Part shown: in pieces, positions 41,412 to 50,406 of the stretch
How positions within the stretch are numbered: position 1 is the stretch's first letter
Layout of the letters: every line of letters starts with the position of its first letter
The notes under the pieces: model-generated
Databases searched by the model: none
Told to the model about the DNA's origin: nothing
What the model saw: the letters and a program-made list of their open reading frames with translations, nothing else
Assembly (NCBI GenBank): GCA_020638695.1
Contig: JACKIB010000019.1
Location: 39,590 to 103,589, forward strand
DNA length: 64,000 nt
Direction of reading: 5' to 3'
Origin: Planctomycetota bacterium
GTDB taxonomy: Bacteria > Planctomycetota > UBA1135 > UBA2386
Translations under genes and position numbers: made by a program

Positions 41412-42458
41412 ATGAGCCAACACCGCGCGAACGACGGGATCCCGGTCTATGTCCAGGTCGACATCTTGGACTACGACGCAAGCGCGCACCGCTTGGAGCT
41501 GGCGGGGTGGGGGGTGACCCGACGGGGCGCGGCGGAACGCTACGAGATCGTCGCACCGGACGGCAGCCGCGTGAAGGCTGACTCGGTGCCCCGACCCGAT
41601 CTCGCGCAGGCCCATCCCGCAGTCGACCGCATCGACCAGGCCAGCTTCAGCATCGTCGGCGAGGGAATCGACCTCGCGCCGGGGCAAGTGATCGAAACCG
41701 CGATCATCTTGATGGAAGGCGGCGTGGACGTCGGCATGCTGCCGATCGGGTTCCGCAACTCCGCGCGCCGAATCCCGCTGCCCGACCCGGACTTCATGCG
41801 TCGGGTCGCGAATTCGAACAGCCAGAAGTACTTCCTGGCGAGCGGCAATCGCCATGCGCAGGACGTTGCGCGGATGCTCCGACCCCACCGTGATCCGCGT
41901 GAAGTCACCGCGTTCCTCGACTGGGGTTGCGGCTGCGGCCGGGTGACCCGGCACCTGCTCGAGGTGTTTCCCAACGCCAAGCCGCACGGCACCGACATCG
42001 ACTACGAAGCGATCGAGTGGCTCTCCGGCGCGATCCCCGAGGGCGAGTTCCACGCCACCGGATTGCTGCCCCCGCTGCCGTACCCGGATGCGTCGTTCGA
42101 CTTCGTGCTGGCGTCGTCGGTGTTCACACACCTCACCGCGGAGGTGCAGGATGCATGGTTGCGGGAGCTGCACCGGGTCTTGCGTCCCGGTGCGATCCTG
42201 ATGGCGACGACCCACGGTGAGGCCGCGGCGGAATGGGTGCGGGATCCCGCGATCGACAAGGCGCTGCGCAAGACCGGGTTCTTCGACTCCGCGCCGGACG
42301 AGGGCCTCGGTCACATCGCATCCGGCGACTACTACCGGGCTACCTTCCAGACGGCGGACTACACCCGGACCCACTGGCTCGAGTACTTCGAGGAGCTCGA
42401 GCGCCGGGTGGCCGGCTTGAACTTCCACCAGGACGTCTGGATGTTGCGGCGCAGGTAG
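41412..42458 (+). CDS. SAM-dependent methyltransferase with N-terminal beta domain
   Basis: A 348-residue protein from ATG 41412. Residues ~10-125 form a beta domain (HRLELAGWGVTRRG, then VPRPDLAQAHP) that resembles the GWA-type beta-sandwich placed before transferases in surface-glycan gene sets. The class I methyltransferase core follows: motif I FLDWGCGCGRVTRH, acidic HGTDIDYEAIEWL, FDFVLASSVFTHLT and LHRVLRPGAILMATT. The substrate is not apparent; a small sugar or glycan intermediate fits the N-terminal domain, as inference. It is divergent from the S8 protease gene and separated from the following TPR lipoprotein by 154 bases. Confidence 0.85.
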   Translation: MSQHRANDGIPVYVQVDILDYDASAHRLELAGWGVTRRGAAERYEIVAPDGSRVKADSVPRPDLAQAHPAVDRIDQASFSIVGEGIDLAPGQVIETAIILMEGGVDVGMLPIGFRNSARRIPLPDPDFMRRVANSNSQKYFLASGNRHAQDVARMLRPHRDPREVTAFLDWGCGCGRVTRHLLEVFPNAKPHGTDIDYEAIEWLSGAIPEGEFHATGLLPPLPYPDASFDFVLASSVFTHLTAEVQDAWLRELHRVLRPGAILMATTHGEAAAEWVRDPAIDKALRKTGFFDSAPDEGLGHIASGDYYRATFQTADYTRTHWLEYFEELERRVAGLNFHQDVWMLRRR

Positions 42459-42612
42459 AGCGCCGGTCGGCTGGCCGAGCGCGTCTCTCGAATCCGACGG
42501 GGACACCGCGGTGGCGTCGGTCCCTGCGTATCGGGATCCGGACAGCGCGTTGCGCCGCCCGCTTTTTCTCAGCCGGCGTGACATCCCCACCGGTGTAGGC
42601 ACCTCGCAGGGT

Positions 42613-43953
42613 ATGCCCAGACCCGCGATCCGCGTGCTCGTTCCCCTCCTGTCCCTATCGCTGCTCGCCGGCTGCGCGGAGGAGCGCGCACTCGGTGGCA
42701 CCGTGGTTCCGGTCGCGATCGCCGGTGTCGCCACGCAATCGGTCGTGCCGCGCCTCGACCATGCGGCGATCGCGCTGACCCCGCATCGCGGCGACACCCC
42801 GCTCGATGGTCGGATCCGCGCCGAGCAACAAGAGGTCGGCAAGCACACCGGGCGGCTGCGGGCCGCCCACCTGGAGCGACTCGGGGTCTTGTTCCTGGAG
42901 AAGGCGCGCAAGTCGTTCGACCCCGGCTTCTACAAGCTGGCCGAAGAGTGTGCGCTGGCGGTCGAGCAGGATCAGCCGGCGCACTCCGGTGCGTTGCTGT
43001 TGCGCGGCCACGTGCGGCACAGCTTGCACGACTTCCGCGGCGCCGAGCGGATCGCACGGCAGTTGTTGCCGCAGCGCACCGACCACCTGGTGTTCGGCTT
43101 GCTCGGCGACACCCTGCTGGATCAAGGGAGGCTCGCTGAGGCGCGCGACGCCTACCAGAAGATGCTCGACCGCAAACCGTGCCTCGAGTCCTACACCCGC
43201 GCGGCGCGGATCCGCTTCTTGCGCGGCGACCCGAACGACGCGCGGCGGCTCCTGCGGATGGCCCGGGCCGCTGGCAGTGTGCGCAACCCCGAGCCGTTGG
43301 CTTGGACCCACACCCGATTGGCCGAACTCGAGTTCTTCGCCGGCAACAAGGACGAAGCGCTCGCCGGCTGCCGCGCAGCACTGGGCCTCATCGCCGACTA
43401 CGCGCCGGCGCTTCTGGTGCAGGGGCGGGTCTACCTGCACGGCCGCCAACTCGACGCGGCGATCGAGGTGCTGCGTCGCGCGGCGACCTGCAACCCGTTG
43501 CCGGAGTACCGCTGGGCGCTGATCGAGGCACTCGAGTTGGCCGGTCGCAGCGCCGAAGCGGCAGTGGTGCAGACTGCACTGCTGCACACCGGCGATCGCG
43601 ACGATCCGCGCACCTTCGCCCTGTACCTGCTGAACCGCCGCCGCGATCCGGCGCGCGCTCTGCGTCTCGCCGAGGCAGAGTTGCTGCGCCGTCAGGACGT
43701 GTTCACCCACGGACTGCACGCGTTCGCCCTGCTGGCCAACAAGCGGGTCACCGAAGCCGCCCAAGCGATGGCCAAGGCCGTGGCGCACGGCACCCGGGAT
43801 GCGCGGCTGTGCTACCAGCAGGGCTGCATCGCCGCCGCTGCGGGTGACCCGTCCGCAGCGCGTGAGGCGTTCCGGCGCGCCACCGAATTGCAGCACATGC
43901 TGCTGCCCAGCGAAGCGCTCGACCTGCAGCACCGCATCCGCGCGCTGCGCTGA
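42613..43953 (+). CDS. TPR-repeat lipoprotein
   Basis: A 446-residue protein; ATG 42613 gives a lipoprotein signal (LVPLLSLSLLAGCAEE, lipobox LLAGC). The mature part is made of TPR units, such as RLAEARDAYQKMLDRKPCLE, GNKDEALAGCRAALGLIADY and GDPSAAREAFRRATELQHML. TPR arrays bind partner proteins. It is followed 87 bases later by a DUF4331 gene and then a HupE gene; this order recurs in other bacteria as I recall, so the three may form one metal-related or exported-protein module. The claim of co-occurrence comes from memory and should be checked. Confidence 0.85.
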   Translation: MPRPAIRVLVPLLSLSLLAGCAEERALGGTVVPVAIAGVATQSVVPRLDHAAIALTPHRGDTPLDGRIRAEQQEVGKHTGRLRAAHLERLGVLFLEKARKSFDPGFYKLAEECALAVEQDQPAHSGALLLRGHVRHSLHDFRGAERIARQLLPQRTDHLVFGLLGDTLLDQGRLAEARDAYQKMLDRKPCLESYTRAARIRFLRGDPNDARRLLRMARAAGSVRNPEPLAWTHTRLAELEFFAGNKDEALAGCRAALGLIADYAPALLVQGRVYLHGRQLDAAIEVLRRAATCNPLPEYRWALIEALELAGRSAEAAVVQTALLHTGDRDDPRTFALYLLNRRRDPARALRLAEAELLRRQDVFTHGLHAFALLANKRVTEAAQAMAKAVAHGTRDARLCYQQGCIAAAAGDPSAAREAFRRATELQHMLLPSEALDLQHRIRALR

Positions 43954-44040
43954 CCGACCCGCCCGCAGACGGCCGGTGGCTCGGGCTCGTCACGTTGGCG
44001 GGTCCGCCCCGGCGTCCTGTTCCGCAATGGAGAACCCCCT

Positions 44041-45516
44041 GTGAAGACCTTGTTTCCCCGCCGTGCCGGCGTTCCGCTGGGCAGGCTGTTTCCCGCGGGC
44101 ACACTGTGTGCCTTGGCGTTGCTGCCGAGCGTGGCGCTGGCGTCGAGCCACATGGACGCGCCGCTGATCACCCTCGACGACGCTGCCAACACAACGGACG
44201 TCTACGCGTTCGTGACCCAGACCGGCAGCCAGAAGTACCTGACCACCGCGCTGTCGGTCTACCCGTTCGAGGATCCGGGGATCGGTCCCAACCGATTCAA
44301 CTTCGACGACAACGTGGTCTACGCGATCCACCTGTCGATCGGCCAAGACCTCCCGGTCGGCAAGACCAGCATCAGCTACTACTTCGTGTTCCGCACCCAC
44401 ATCAAGAACACCAAGACGATCCTGCAGTCCTACACCGGCGTGGTCAAAGACGTCGGTGACGCCAACCAGAACCTGACCCAGTACTACGACGTCTACGGAT
44501 TCGACTATCGGCCGAGTGGCAAGGGGCTCCGCTACCTGGGCGCCGGCGTGGTGCCGCCCAACAACCAGGGTGTCGCAACCCCGGAGTACAACACGATGAG
44601 CGGCGACGGCCCGGCGAAGGAAGGCGTGATGTACTCGACCAACCTCGACCGCTACACCGCCCAGGCGTTGACCAAGCTGCAGGCCGGTCACGTGTCGTTC
44701 GCCGGACAGCGCGACGACGGCTTCTACGGCGACATCAACGCGATCTTCGACCTGCTGTCGCTGCGCAAGCCCGGCAAGGACTCGCAGCGGGGGTTCAACG
44801 TGCACACCATCGCGTTGCAGATCCCGGTCGAGGAGATCGGCGGCGACATGCAGCAGGTCGGGGTCTACGCGACCACCCTGCGCCAGCAGGTAGCGATCCG
44901 CTTCGACAACGCCGAGCCGTGGCGCTACGGGCCGTACATCCAGGTGGGTCGGCAAGGCAACCCGCTGTTCTGCGAGGGGTTCATCGCCATCGAGGACAAG
45001 AACGCCTACAACCGCACCACGCCGGATCGAGACAAGGCGATGTTCGAGAAGTACGCCTTGTCGCCGGAGCTGGCCAAGCTGCTGAACGCGATCGTGTTCA
45101 AGGGCTCGCCCATCCCGGGGATCGAGACCAACCGCACTGACATCGCCGGGATCTTCATCCCCGACGTCATCAAGGTCGACTTGTCGACCGCCGCGGTCCC
45201 GCTGGCGGGCAGCGGCAAGAGCCACCCCACCAACCCCGACGACTCCGGCTTCTCGCGTCTTTCTGTATTCGGCGGCGACACGATCTACAGCCCGCTGCAG
45301 AAGACCAACGTGCCGAGCGGTTGGCCCAACGGTCGGCGCTTCGGTGACGACGTGGTCGACATCGGCGTCTCGGCGCTGATCAGCGACCTGCGGGTCACGC
45401 CGCCGGTGATCCGCGTCGCCGGCGACAACGTGGATGCCAACGACATTGGCTACAACAAGACCATGCCGTATGCGGCGACGCCGCTGAACGGTCGCAACCA
45501 CAAGCACGACGACTGA
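44041..45516 (+). CDS. Secreted DUF4331 protein
   Basis: A 491-residue exported protein from GTG 44041 with GGAG upstream. The signal peptide ends near LLPSVALAS. DUF4331 features follow: SSHMDAPLITLDDAANTTDV at the mature N-terminus, FDDNVVYAIHLSIG, YYFVFRTHIKNTKTI, SFAGQRDDGFYGDI and TNRTDIAGIFIPDVIKVDLS. The mature SSHMDAP N-terminus may act in metal or ligand binding, but the family has no known function. A DxxDIGVSALISDLRV segment closes the conserved part. Stable stem-loop 10 bases after the stop separates it from the HupE gene. Confidence 0.88.
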   Translation: MKTLFPRRAGVPLGRLFPAGTLCALALLPSVALASSHMDAPLITLDDAANTTDVYAFVTQTGSQKYLTTALSVYPFEDPGIGPNRFNFDDNVVYAIHLSIGQDLPVGKTSISYYFVFRTHIKNTKTILQSYTGVVKDVGDANQNLTQYYDVYGFDYRPSGKGLRYLGAGVVPPNNQGVATPEYNTMSGDGPAKEGVMYSTNLDRYTAQALTKLQAGHVSFAGQRDDGFYGDINAIFDLLSLRKPGKDSQRGFNVHTIALQIPVEEIGGDMQQVGVYATTLRQQVAIRFDNAEPWRYGPYIQVGRQGNPLFCEGFIAIEDKNAYNRTTPDRDKAMFEKYALSPELAKLLNAIVFKGSPIPGIETNRTDIAGIFIPDVIKVDLSTAAVPLAGSGKSHPTNPDDSGFSRLSVFGGDTIYSPLQKTNVPSGWPNGRRFGDDVVDIGVSALISDLRVTPPVIRVAGDNVDANDIGYNKTMPYAATPLNGRNHKHDD

Positions 45517-45525
45517 TCGTTCGGG

Positions 45526-45556
45526 CCGCGGCCCGGCGTTTCGCGCCGGACCGCGG
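45526..45556. terminator. Stem-loop between DUF4331 and HupE genes
   Basis: A 13-bp inverted repeat with one mismatch (arms 45526-45538 and 45544-45556, loop TTTCG) begins 10 bases after the DUF4331 stop. It may stop part of the transcripts and lower expression of the downstream HupE, sigma-factor and kinase genes, or protect the DUF4331 mRNA 3' end. Confidence 0.65.
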
Positions 45557-45573
45557 TGCCGCGAGGAGATGCC

Positions 45574-46686
45574 ATGCCGCGCCCGGTGTTCTTGCGCTCG
45601 TCTCTGCTGCACGGCCTCGTCGCCGGTGTGGCCCTGTTCGCCTCGGTCCTGCCGGCGCACGATCCGGGGCTGAGCTCGTCGTGCATCGAGGTGCGCGAGG
45701 CTTCGATCCGCGTGCGGATCGCATTCCACAACGCCGACCTGACGCCGCTGGTGCCCGGTGCCGACACGGACCACGACGGCACGCTGGATGCGGCCGAGCT
45801 GCAACGCTGCGCGGTGGCGCTGCGCACGCTGTTCGGCGCGCGTAGTCGACTGGTGTGCGATGGCGTGTGCGCGGCACCCGTGTCGGTGCGGGTGGGTCTC
45901 GATCCGGACGCCGGGATCGAATGTCTGTTGGAATGGCCGCGCGGTGCCTGCCGCGAACTCACCTGGAACCTCGACCTGTTGCGCGACATGCCGCGCGGGC
46001 ATCGCAACTACGCGGTGGTCTTGCAGGTCGGCCGCGGCAAGCTCGTCGAGGCGCTGCTCACCGCGGGGTCCGAATCGGTGCGAGCAGGACTGGCCGCGGC
46101 CGCGATACCGCGCAGCAACCAAGCGTTGTTCACCGAGTTCCTCGGACTCGGCGTCGAACACATCTTGATCGGCTACGACCACATCTTGTTCTTGCTCGGA
46201 CTGCTGCTCGTGTGCCGCACGGTCCGGGGAGTCGGCATCACCATTACGGCGTTCACCCTCGCGCACTCGCTCACCCTGGGTGCGTCGGCATTGCAGCTCG
46301 TCCACCTTCCCGGCCAGCTGGTCGAGGCGACGATCGCCGCGTCGATCGTCTGGGTCGGTGTCCACGGCCTCCTGCGCAAGGACGCGAACTCGCTGGGGAG
46401 CCCGTGGCTGACCTCGTTCCTGTTCGGTTTGGTGCACGGCTTCGGCTTCGCGTCCGTCCTCGCCGAACTCGGCATCGCGCGGAGCGGGTCGGTGGTCGCC
46501 CCGTTGCTCGCGTTCAACACCGGGGTGGAGCTCGGGCAGCTGGCGATCGCCGCGGTGCTGGTGCCGCTGCTGATGTGGTCCCGGCGCCGGGCGGCTTGTG
46601 GCCGATGGGTGACCCCCCTAGTCTCGATCCTCATCGCGGTCGCCGGTGGTTTCTGGCTGATCGAACGCACCTTGTTCGCCGCATGA
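45574..46686 (+). CDS. HupE/UreJ-family membrane protein with EF-hand loop
   Basis: A 370-residue protein from ATG 45574 with AGGAG at good spacing. A signal-type helix (LVAGVALFASVLPAHD) leads to a ~140-residue periplasmic domain that contains a textbook EF-hand loop, DTDHDGTLDAAE at residues 64-75. The membrane part begins with the family hallmark LGLGVEHILIGYDHILFLLG and continues with FTLAHSLTLG and FLFGLVHGFGFASVLAELGI, giving about six helices and several His residues. HupE/UreJ relatives are linked to nickel or cobalt uptake; this longer branch is uncharacterised. The calcium-type loop suggests calcium binding in the periplasm. Its stop overlaps the next sigma-factor start. Confidence 0.85.
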   Translation: MPRPVFLRSSLLHGLVAGVALFASVLPAHDPGLSSSCIEVREASIRVRIAFHNADLTPLVPGADTDHDGTLDAAELQRCAVALRTLFGARSRLVCDGVCAAPVSVRVGLDPDAGIECLLEWPRGACRELTWNLDLLRDMPRGHRNYAVVLQVGRGKLVEALLTAGSESVRAGLAAAAIPRSNQALFTEFLGLGVEHILIGYDHILFLLGLLLVCRTVRGVGITITAFTLAHSLTLGASALQLVHLPGQLVEATIAASIVWVGVHGLLRKDANSLGSPWLTSFLFGLVHGFGFASVLAELGIARSGSVVAPLLAFNTGVELGQLAIAAVLVPLLMWSRRRAACGRWVTPLVSILIAVAGGFWLIERTLFAA

Positions 46687-47318
46687 ACTCGGCCTACCCC
46701 GTGTCCGACCAAGACAGTCGCCAGATCCTCGCCGCCGCCTTGGGGGGGAGCCGGGACGCGCTCAGCTTCTTGTTCGATCGTCACCGCGCACGGCTGGAAC
46801 GGTTGCTGGCGCTGCGTTGCGGGGCGCGGTTGCTGCAGCGCGTCGAGTTGGCGGACTTGGTGCAGGAGGCGTACCTGGAGGCCGCGCGGCGCCTGCCGGA
46901 CTACAGCTACCAGGGGCCGGATTCGTTCTTCCGCTGGCTGGCCACCGTCGCGCTCAATCGGATGCGCAACCTGCAGCGGTTCGTCGACGCGGACAAGCGT
47001 CAAGCCGGTCGCGAGCAGCGCCTGGTCGGTCCGGACACGTTTGCCAGCCTCGGCGGACAGCAGGACGCGACCAGCGCCGGGCCGGGGCCGCACACGCTGT
47101 CGGCGTCGAGCGAGAGCGTCCAGCAACTCGAGCGGGCCCTCTCGCGCCTCAACGAGGCCGACCGTGAAGTCATCCTGCTGGCCCGGATCGAGGCGCTGCC
47201 ACTCGACCAAGTCGCCCAACGCATGGGGCGAACGCGCAATGCCGTCGCTCTGCTGCTGAGCCGGGCGCTCCGCAAGCTGAAGGCGAGCCTCGCCCCGGAC
47301 GGCCCGGACCGATCCTGA
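46683..47318 (+). CDS. ECF-type sigma factor
   Basis: A 211-residue sigma factor from ATG 46683, overlapping the HupE stop by four bases. Region 2 reads ALSFLFDRHRARLERLLALR, ELADLVQEAYLEAARRLPDY and FFRWLATVALNRMRNLQRF; region 4 reads LSRLNEADREVILLARIEAL and VAQRMGRTRNAVALLLSRAL. The GPDSFFRWLATVA segment is typical of ECF groups found with Ser/Thr kinases. A kinase gene follows 88 bases later. No anti-sigma factor is visible. Confidence 0.88.
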   Translation: MNSAYPVSDQDSRQILAAALGGSRDALSFLFDRHRARLERLLALRCGARLLQRVELADLVQEAYLEAARRLPDYSYQGPDSFFRWLATVALNRMRNLQRFVDADKRQAGREQRLVGPDTFASLGGQQDATSAGPGPHTLSASSESVQQLERALSRLNEADREVILLARIEALPLDQVAQRMGRTRNAVALLLSRALRKLKASLAPDGPDRS

Positions 47319-47406
47319 GCAGCGTGCCCGCGAACCAAACGACTCGTCGAGAGAAACCCGGACTGGGCCGAATCCACCGGCGCGGGTGCGACCGTAGCTC
47401 CTGCAG

Positions 47407-48549
47407 ATGGAACTCGCCTCGCAGTCCCTTTCGCACCCCATTGTGGGGCCGGATGCGCCCACCGAGCACCTGCTCGATGCGGCGATTGCGGACTACCTCG
47501 ACCGCCGCGACCGAGACCCCACGCTGCTCCCGGGTGAGTTCGCCGCTGCACTCCCGGGCAGCCTGGCGGTCGCATTCCTGCGCGAGGTCGAGGAACTGGG
47601 CGCGGTCGATGCGCTGACCCTGGCACCGCCGCGCGGTCTGCCGCGTCGACTCGGTGACTTCCGCATCCTCGGGTTGCTCGGCAGTGGCGGCGTCGGCTCG
47701 GTGTACGAAGCCGAGCAGATCTCCACCGGTTGGCACGTCGCGCTCAAGTGTCTGCACCCGCACCTGGCGCACCAACCAAGCGCGCGGCTGCGCTTCGCCC
47801 GAGAGGCGCGGCTCGCCACGTGGTTGCGCCACCCGGGGACCGTGCGCGGACACGGGTTGCAGAGCCACGGGGACTCGGTGTTCCTGGTGATGGACCTGCT
47901 GCACGGACATTCGCTGCACCGGCTGTTGCGCGCCCGGACCGACCCACGCGACGTCGATCACGCGAGGGCGTGTGCCGTGCTCGACGACCCCAAGGCGCTC
48001 ACGCGCGTGTTCGGCGACTTCGCGGCAGCACTCGCGTTCACCCACCGACACGGCGTCGTGCACCGCGATGTCAAGCCGGCGAACCTGTTCGTGTGCACGG
48101 ATGGGCGCGGCGTGCTGCTCGACTTCGGTCTGGCGTGCGCACCTGCGCTCGCCGAAGCGGAGCTCACCGCGACCTGCGACTTCCTCGGAACACCGGTCTA
48201 CATGTCGCCGGAGCAGGCCGCAGGCGCGCGGGTGTTGCGGCCGTCGACCGACGTCTATTCGCTGGCGGCGGTGCTGTACGAGTGCCTTGCGGGTGAGCCA
48301 CTGGTCCGAAACGACACGCTGCCGGTGGTGCTCGATGCGGTTCGGCGGGCGCGCGCACCCAGCGTGCGCCGCATGACCGGTGTCGCACCGCGCGCCCTCG
48401 CTTGCCTGGTGCGCCGCTGCTTGCGGCGGAATGCGCGGTGGCGCCCCGACGCGGGGTCCTTGGCCGAAGCCCTCGGTTGCTCGGTGTCGCCGGGTCGTAC
48501 CTCGATAGCGCGGGAATTCCGGTTCGAGGCCGCGCCCGCCGTCGCGTAG
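47407..48549 (+). CDS. Soluble Ser/Thr protein kinase
   Basis: A 380-residue kinase from ATG 47407. After ~80 residues, including an acidic helix (LLDAAIADYLDRRDRDP) also seen in other sigma-linked kinases, the catalytic domain is complete: LGSGGVGSVYE, Lys114 in VALKCL, HRDVKPAN with Asp221, DFG at 239-241, and GTPVYMSPEQ. No membrane helix or extra sensor domain is present, so the signal must come from a partner. It directly follows a sigma factor and the HupE gene, so phosphorylation of the sigma factor is a reasonable hypothesis. Confidence 0.9.
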   Translation: MELASQSLSHPIVGPDAPTEHLLDAAIADYLDRRDRDPTLLPGEFAAALPGSLAVAFLREVEELGAVDALTLAPPRGLPRRLGDFRILGLLGSGGVGSVYEAEQISTGWHVALKCLHPHLAHQPSARLRFAREARLATWLRHPGTVRGHGLQSHGDSVFLVMDLLHGHSLHRLLRARTDPRDVDHARACAVLDDPKALTRVFGDFAAALAFTHRHGVVHRDVKPANLFVCTDGRGVLLDFGLACAPALAEAELTATCDFLGTPVYMSPEQAAGARVLRPSTDVYSLAAVLYECLAGEPLVRNDTLPVVLDAVRRARAPSVRRMTGVAPRALACLVRRCLRRNARWRPDAGSLAEALGCSVSPGRTSIAREFRFEAAPAVA

Positions 48550-48686
48550 TCTCGGGGCCGAAGCGTAGGCCTAGGCGTCTTGCCGGACGGTTCTCGAGTA
48601 GCGAGCTCGATCGCGGTTCCTTGATCGGATTCCGAGCCGCGACTACGATCCTCCGTTGCAGCCCAAGCTCGGGTTTGGAGGTCCAC

Positions 48687-49838
48687 ATGGCTCGACACGA
48701 TGCGCTCGTTCTCGGCGTTCTACTCGCATTCCCCGGTGGGTGCGGCATCAAGGCGGCGGTCGACGACACGGTGGAGAAGGCCGTGCAGCTGATCGACAAC
48801 GGCATCAAGGACGTGCTCGCCGATTCTTCGAACTGGCGAACCACGCTGCAGCGCGTGGCGGACCAGTTGCCGAAGGATGTATCGGAGGTGATTCGCACCG
48901 ACGCGCAGAACCTCGCGACTCGCAGCATCGCCCAGGCCGGCACCGAATTCCGGTGCAACGTCGACTTCCTGGCCCAACGGGCCGCGGCGGCGTTGCGCCG
49001 GCTCAAGGCGCGCCTGCTGAAGCAGAACCCGCCGCCGCTGCCGCCGGGATTCTGCCACGTCGTGCCGTCGAGCATCGACCTCAAGGTGCGTCCGGCGAGC
49101 TGGTCGAACGTCACGATCCACGGCTACGACCTCGACCACCTCGACCGCAGGGGGAAGCGGATCGCGTTCGCCATGCTCGACGCGCGCGGCGGGCGGCATG
49201 CGATCCCCGAGGAGCGCATCGGCCGCACCACGCACTACCAGGTCACGCTCAACCTCGGCGCGATGGCGCGTGAGCTGCACACCCGGGGGATCCGCAAGAT
49301 CGTGACGCAGTTCGACGGAGCGACCGGAACCCTGCCGGAGATCGTGGTGACTCCGTGGGAGCCGACCACCAAGCCGGACAGCGTTACGCTGGCCGCGACC
49401 GACTACATGCCCCCCAGGGTCGGCAAGGGCGACCGCGACTTCAAGACCAAGAACGACAAGCACATGAGCGTCGATACCCGCGCCGAGATCCGGCTCGTCG
49501 GTGGCCGCGTGATCGAGAGCCGCGTGTTCCTGCGCTGTCGCGAGGAGCGCAAGGACTGGACCGAGGTCAGTGGTTGGAGTCCGTGGGCGAAGGCCTACGA
49601 GGCGCCGGGCGGATGGTCGATCGTCGAAGTCCGGCCGCGTGCGAACTCACGGCACACCGCCAACATCACCTCCAAGGGTCGTCACCAGTACGACCGGCCG
49701 GCTGGCGAAGTCGTGGCGCGGTTCGAGGTGTGGGGGGATCACGACGGCGACGAGGCCGGCACGTGGACGCACGTGCGAGTCAGCTGGCGGCCGATGCAAG
49801 TGCTGCTCAAGGCGACCGCACCCGATTGGTTGCGCTGA
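48687..49838 (+). CDS. Predicted lipoprotein of unknown function
   Basis: A 383-residue protein from ATG 48687 with GGAG upstream. The N-terminus (LVLGVLLAFPGGCGIKAAV) is a lipoprotein-type signal, lipobox FPGGC. A helical part (TVEKAVQLIDNGIKDVLAD to LRRLKARLLKQN) is followed by beta-rich domains (VTIHGYDLDHLDRRGKRIAF, SVDTRAEIRLVGGRVIESRV, GGWSIVEVRPRANSRHT). No family is recognised. It ends one base before the Imm11/DUF1629-like gene, so the two are co-translated and possibly functionally linked. Confidence 0.72.
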   Translation: MARHDALVLGVLLAFPGGCGIKAAVDDTVEKAVQLIDNGIKDVLADSSNWRTTLQRVADQLPKDVSEVIRTDAQNLATRSIAQAGTEFRCNVDFLAQRAAAALRRLKARLLKQNPPPLPPGFCHVVPSSIDLKVRPASWSNVTIHGYDLDHLDRRGKRIAFAMLDARGGRHAIPEERIGRTTHYQVTLNLGAMARELHTRGIRKIVTQFDGATGTLPEIVVTPWEPTTKPDSVTLAATDYMPPRVGKGDRDFKTKNDKHMSVDTRAEIRLVGGRVIESRVFLRCREERKDWTEVSGWSPWAKAYEAPGGWSIVEVRPRANSRHTANITSKGRHQYDRPAGEVVARFEVWGDHDGDEAGTWTHVRVSWRPMQVLLKATAPDWLR

Positions 49839-49839
49839 G

Positions 49840-50406
49840 GTGCGCCGCGGTAGTCGTCGTGCCGGAGCCGAAACCGGCGTGTTCCGCGTGGTCGGTGCGG
49901 CGGGCGCCGAGTTCGGTCGAGTTCTGCACCCCGATGGAGAACGCGCTCTCACTCCGTGGATCGGAACCGACTGGCGGGCCTATGAGCCAATCGACGTCGC
50001 GCTGGTGGGGGAAGATGGCGCGCGGGTCCTGACCCGTTCCGATGCGCCGTCGCTCGGGTCGTCGCTGTTTCTGTTCCGCAGCCGCGCGCGCCAGGTGATG
50101 GCCGAGTCGCTGAGCCGCCACGGAGTCTGGCTCCCGGTGCGTTGCCCCGACGCGGATCTGCAGCTGTTCGGCGTCACCACGTTGCTCGACGCCCTCGACC
50201 CGGAGCGGTCCGAGGTGCACGCGTACGGGGTCGACATCGTCGCCGTGTTCGAGCACGTCTTGCGCCGCGACCGGGTCGGTGGAGCTACGGTGTTCGGGGT
50301 GCTCGACGATCCCACGAGCCCGACGTTCGTCGACCAGCGGTTCGTCAACCGCTGGAACCAGGCCGGTTTCGTGGGACTCGAGTTCGCTCGAGTCGAGCTC
50401 GCGTAG
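49840..50406 (+). CDS. Imm11/DUF1629-like protein
   Basis: A 188-residue protein; GTG 49840, right after the lipoprotein stop, is the likely start. The segments LGSSLFLFRSRARQVMAESL, GVWLPVRCPDADLQLFGVTT, LLDALDPERSEV and NRWNQAGFVGLEFARVEL follow the plan of the Imm11/DUF1629 family (an S/RAR helix, a middle LD-xxS strand and a final GLxF strand). Members of this family often act as immunity proteins to polymorphic toxins. No toxin gene is visible: the upstream partner is a lipoprotein. The assignment is by pattern only. Confidence 0.55.
   Translation: MRRGSRRAGAETGVFRVVGAAGAEFGRVLHPDGERALTPWIGTDWRAYEPIDVALVGEDGARVLTRSDAPSLGSSLFLFRSRARQVMAESLSRHGVWLPVRCPDADLQLFGVTTLLDALDPERSEVHAYGVDIVAVFEHVLRRDRVGGATVFGVLDDPTSPTFVDQRFVNRWNQAGFVGLEFARVELA

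Noticed and set aside
43990..46437. 815-residue minus-strand open frame across DUF4331 and HupE
   Set aside because: No domain content and it spans two well-supported plus-strand genes.
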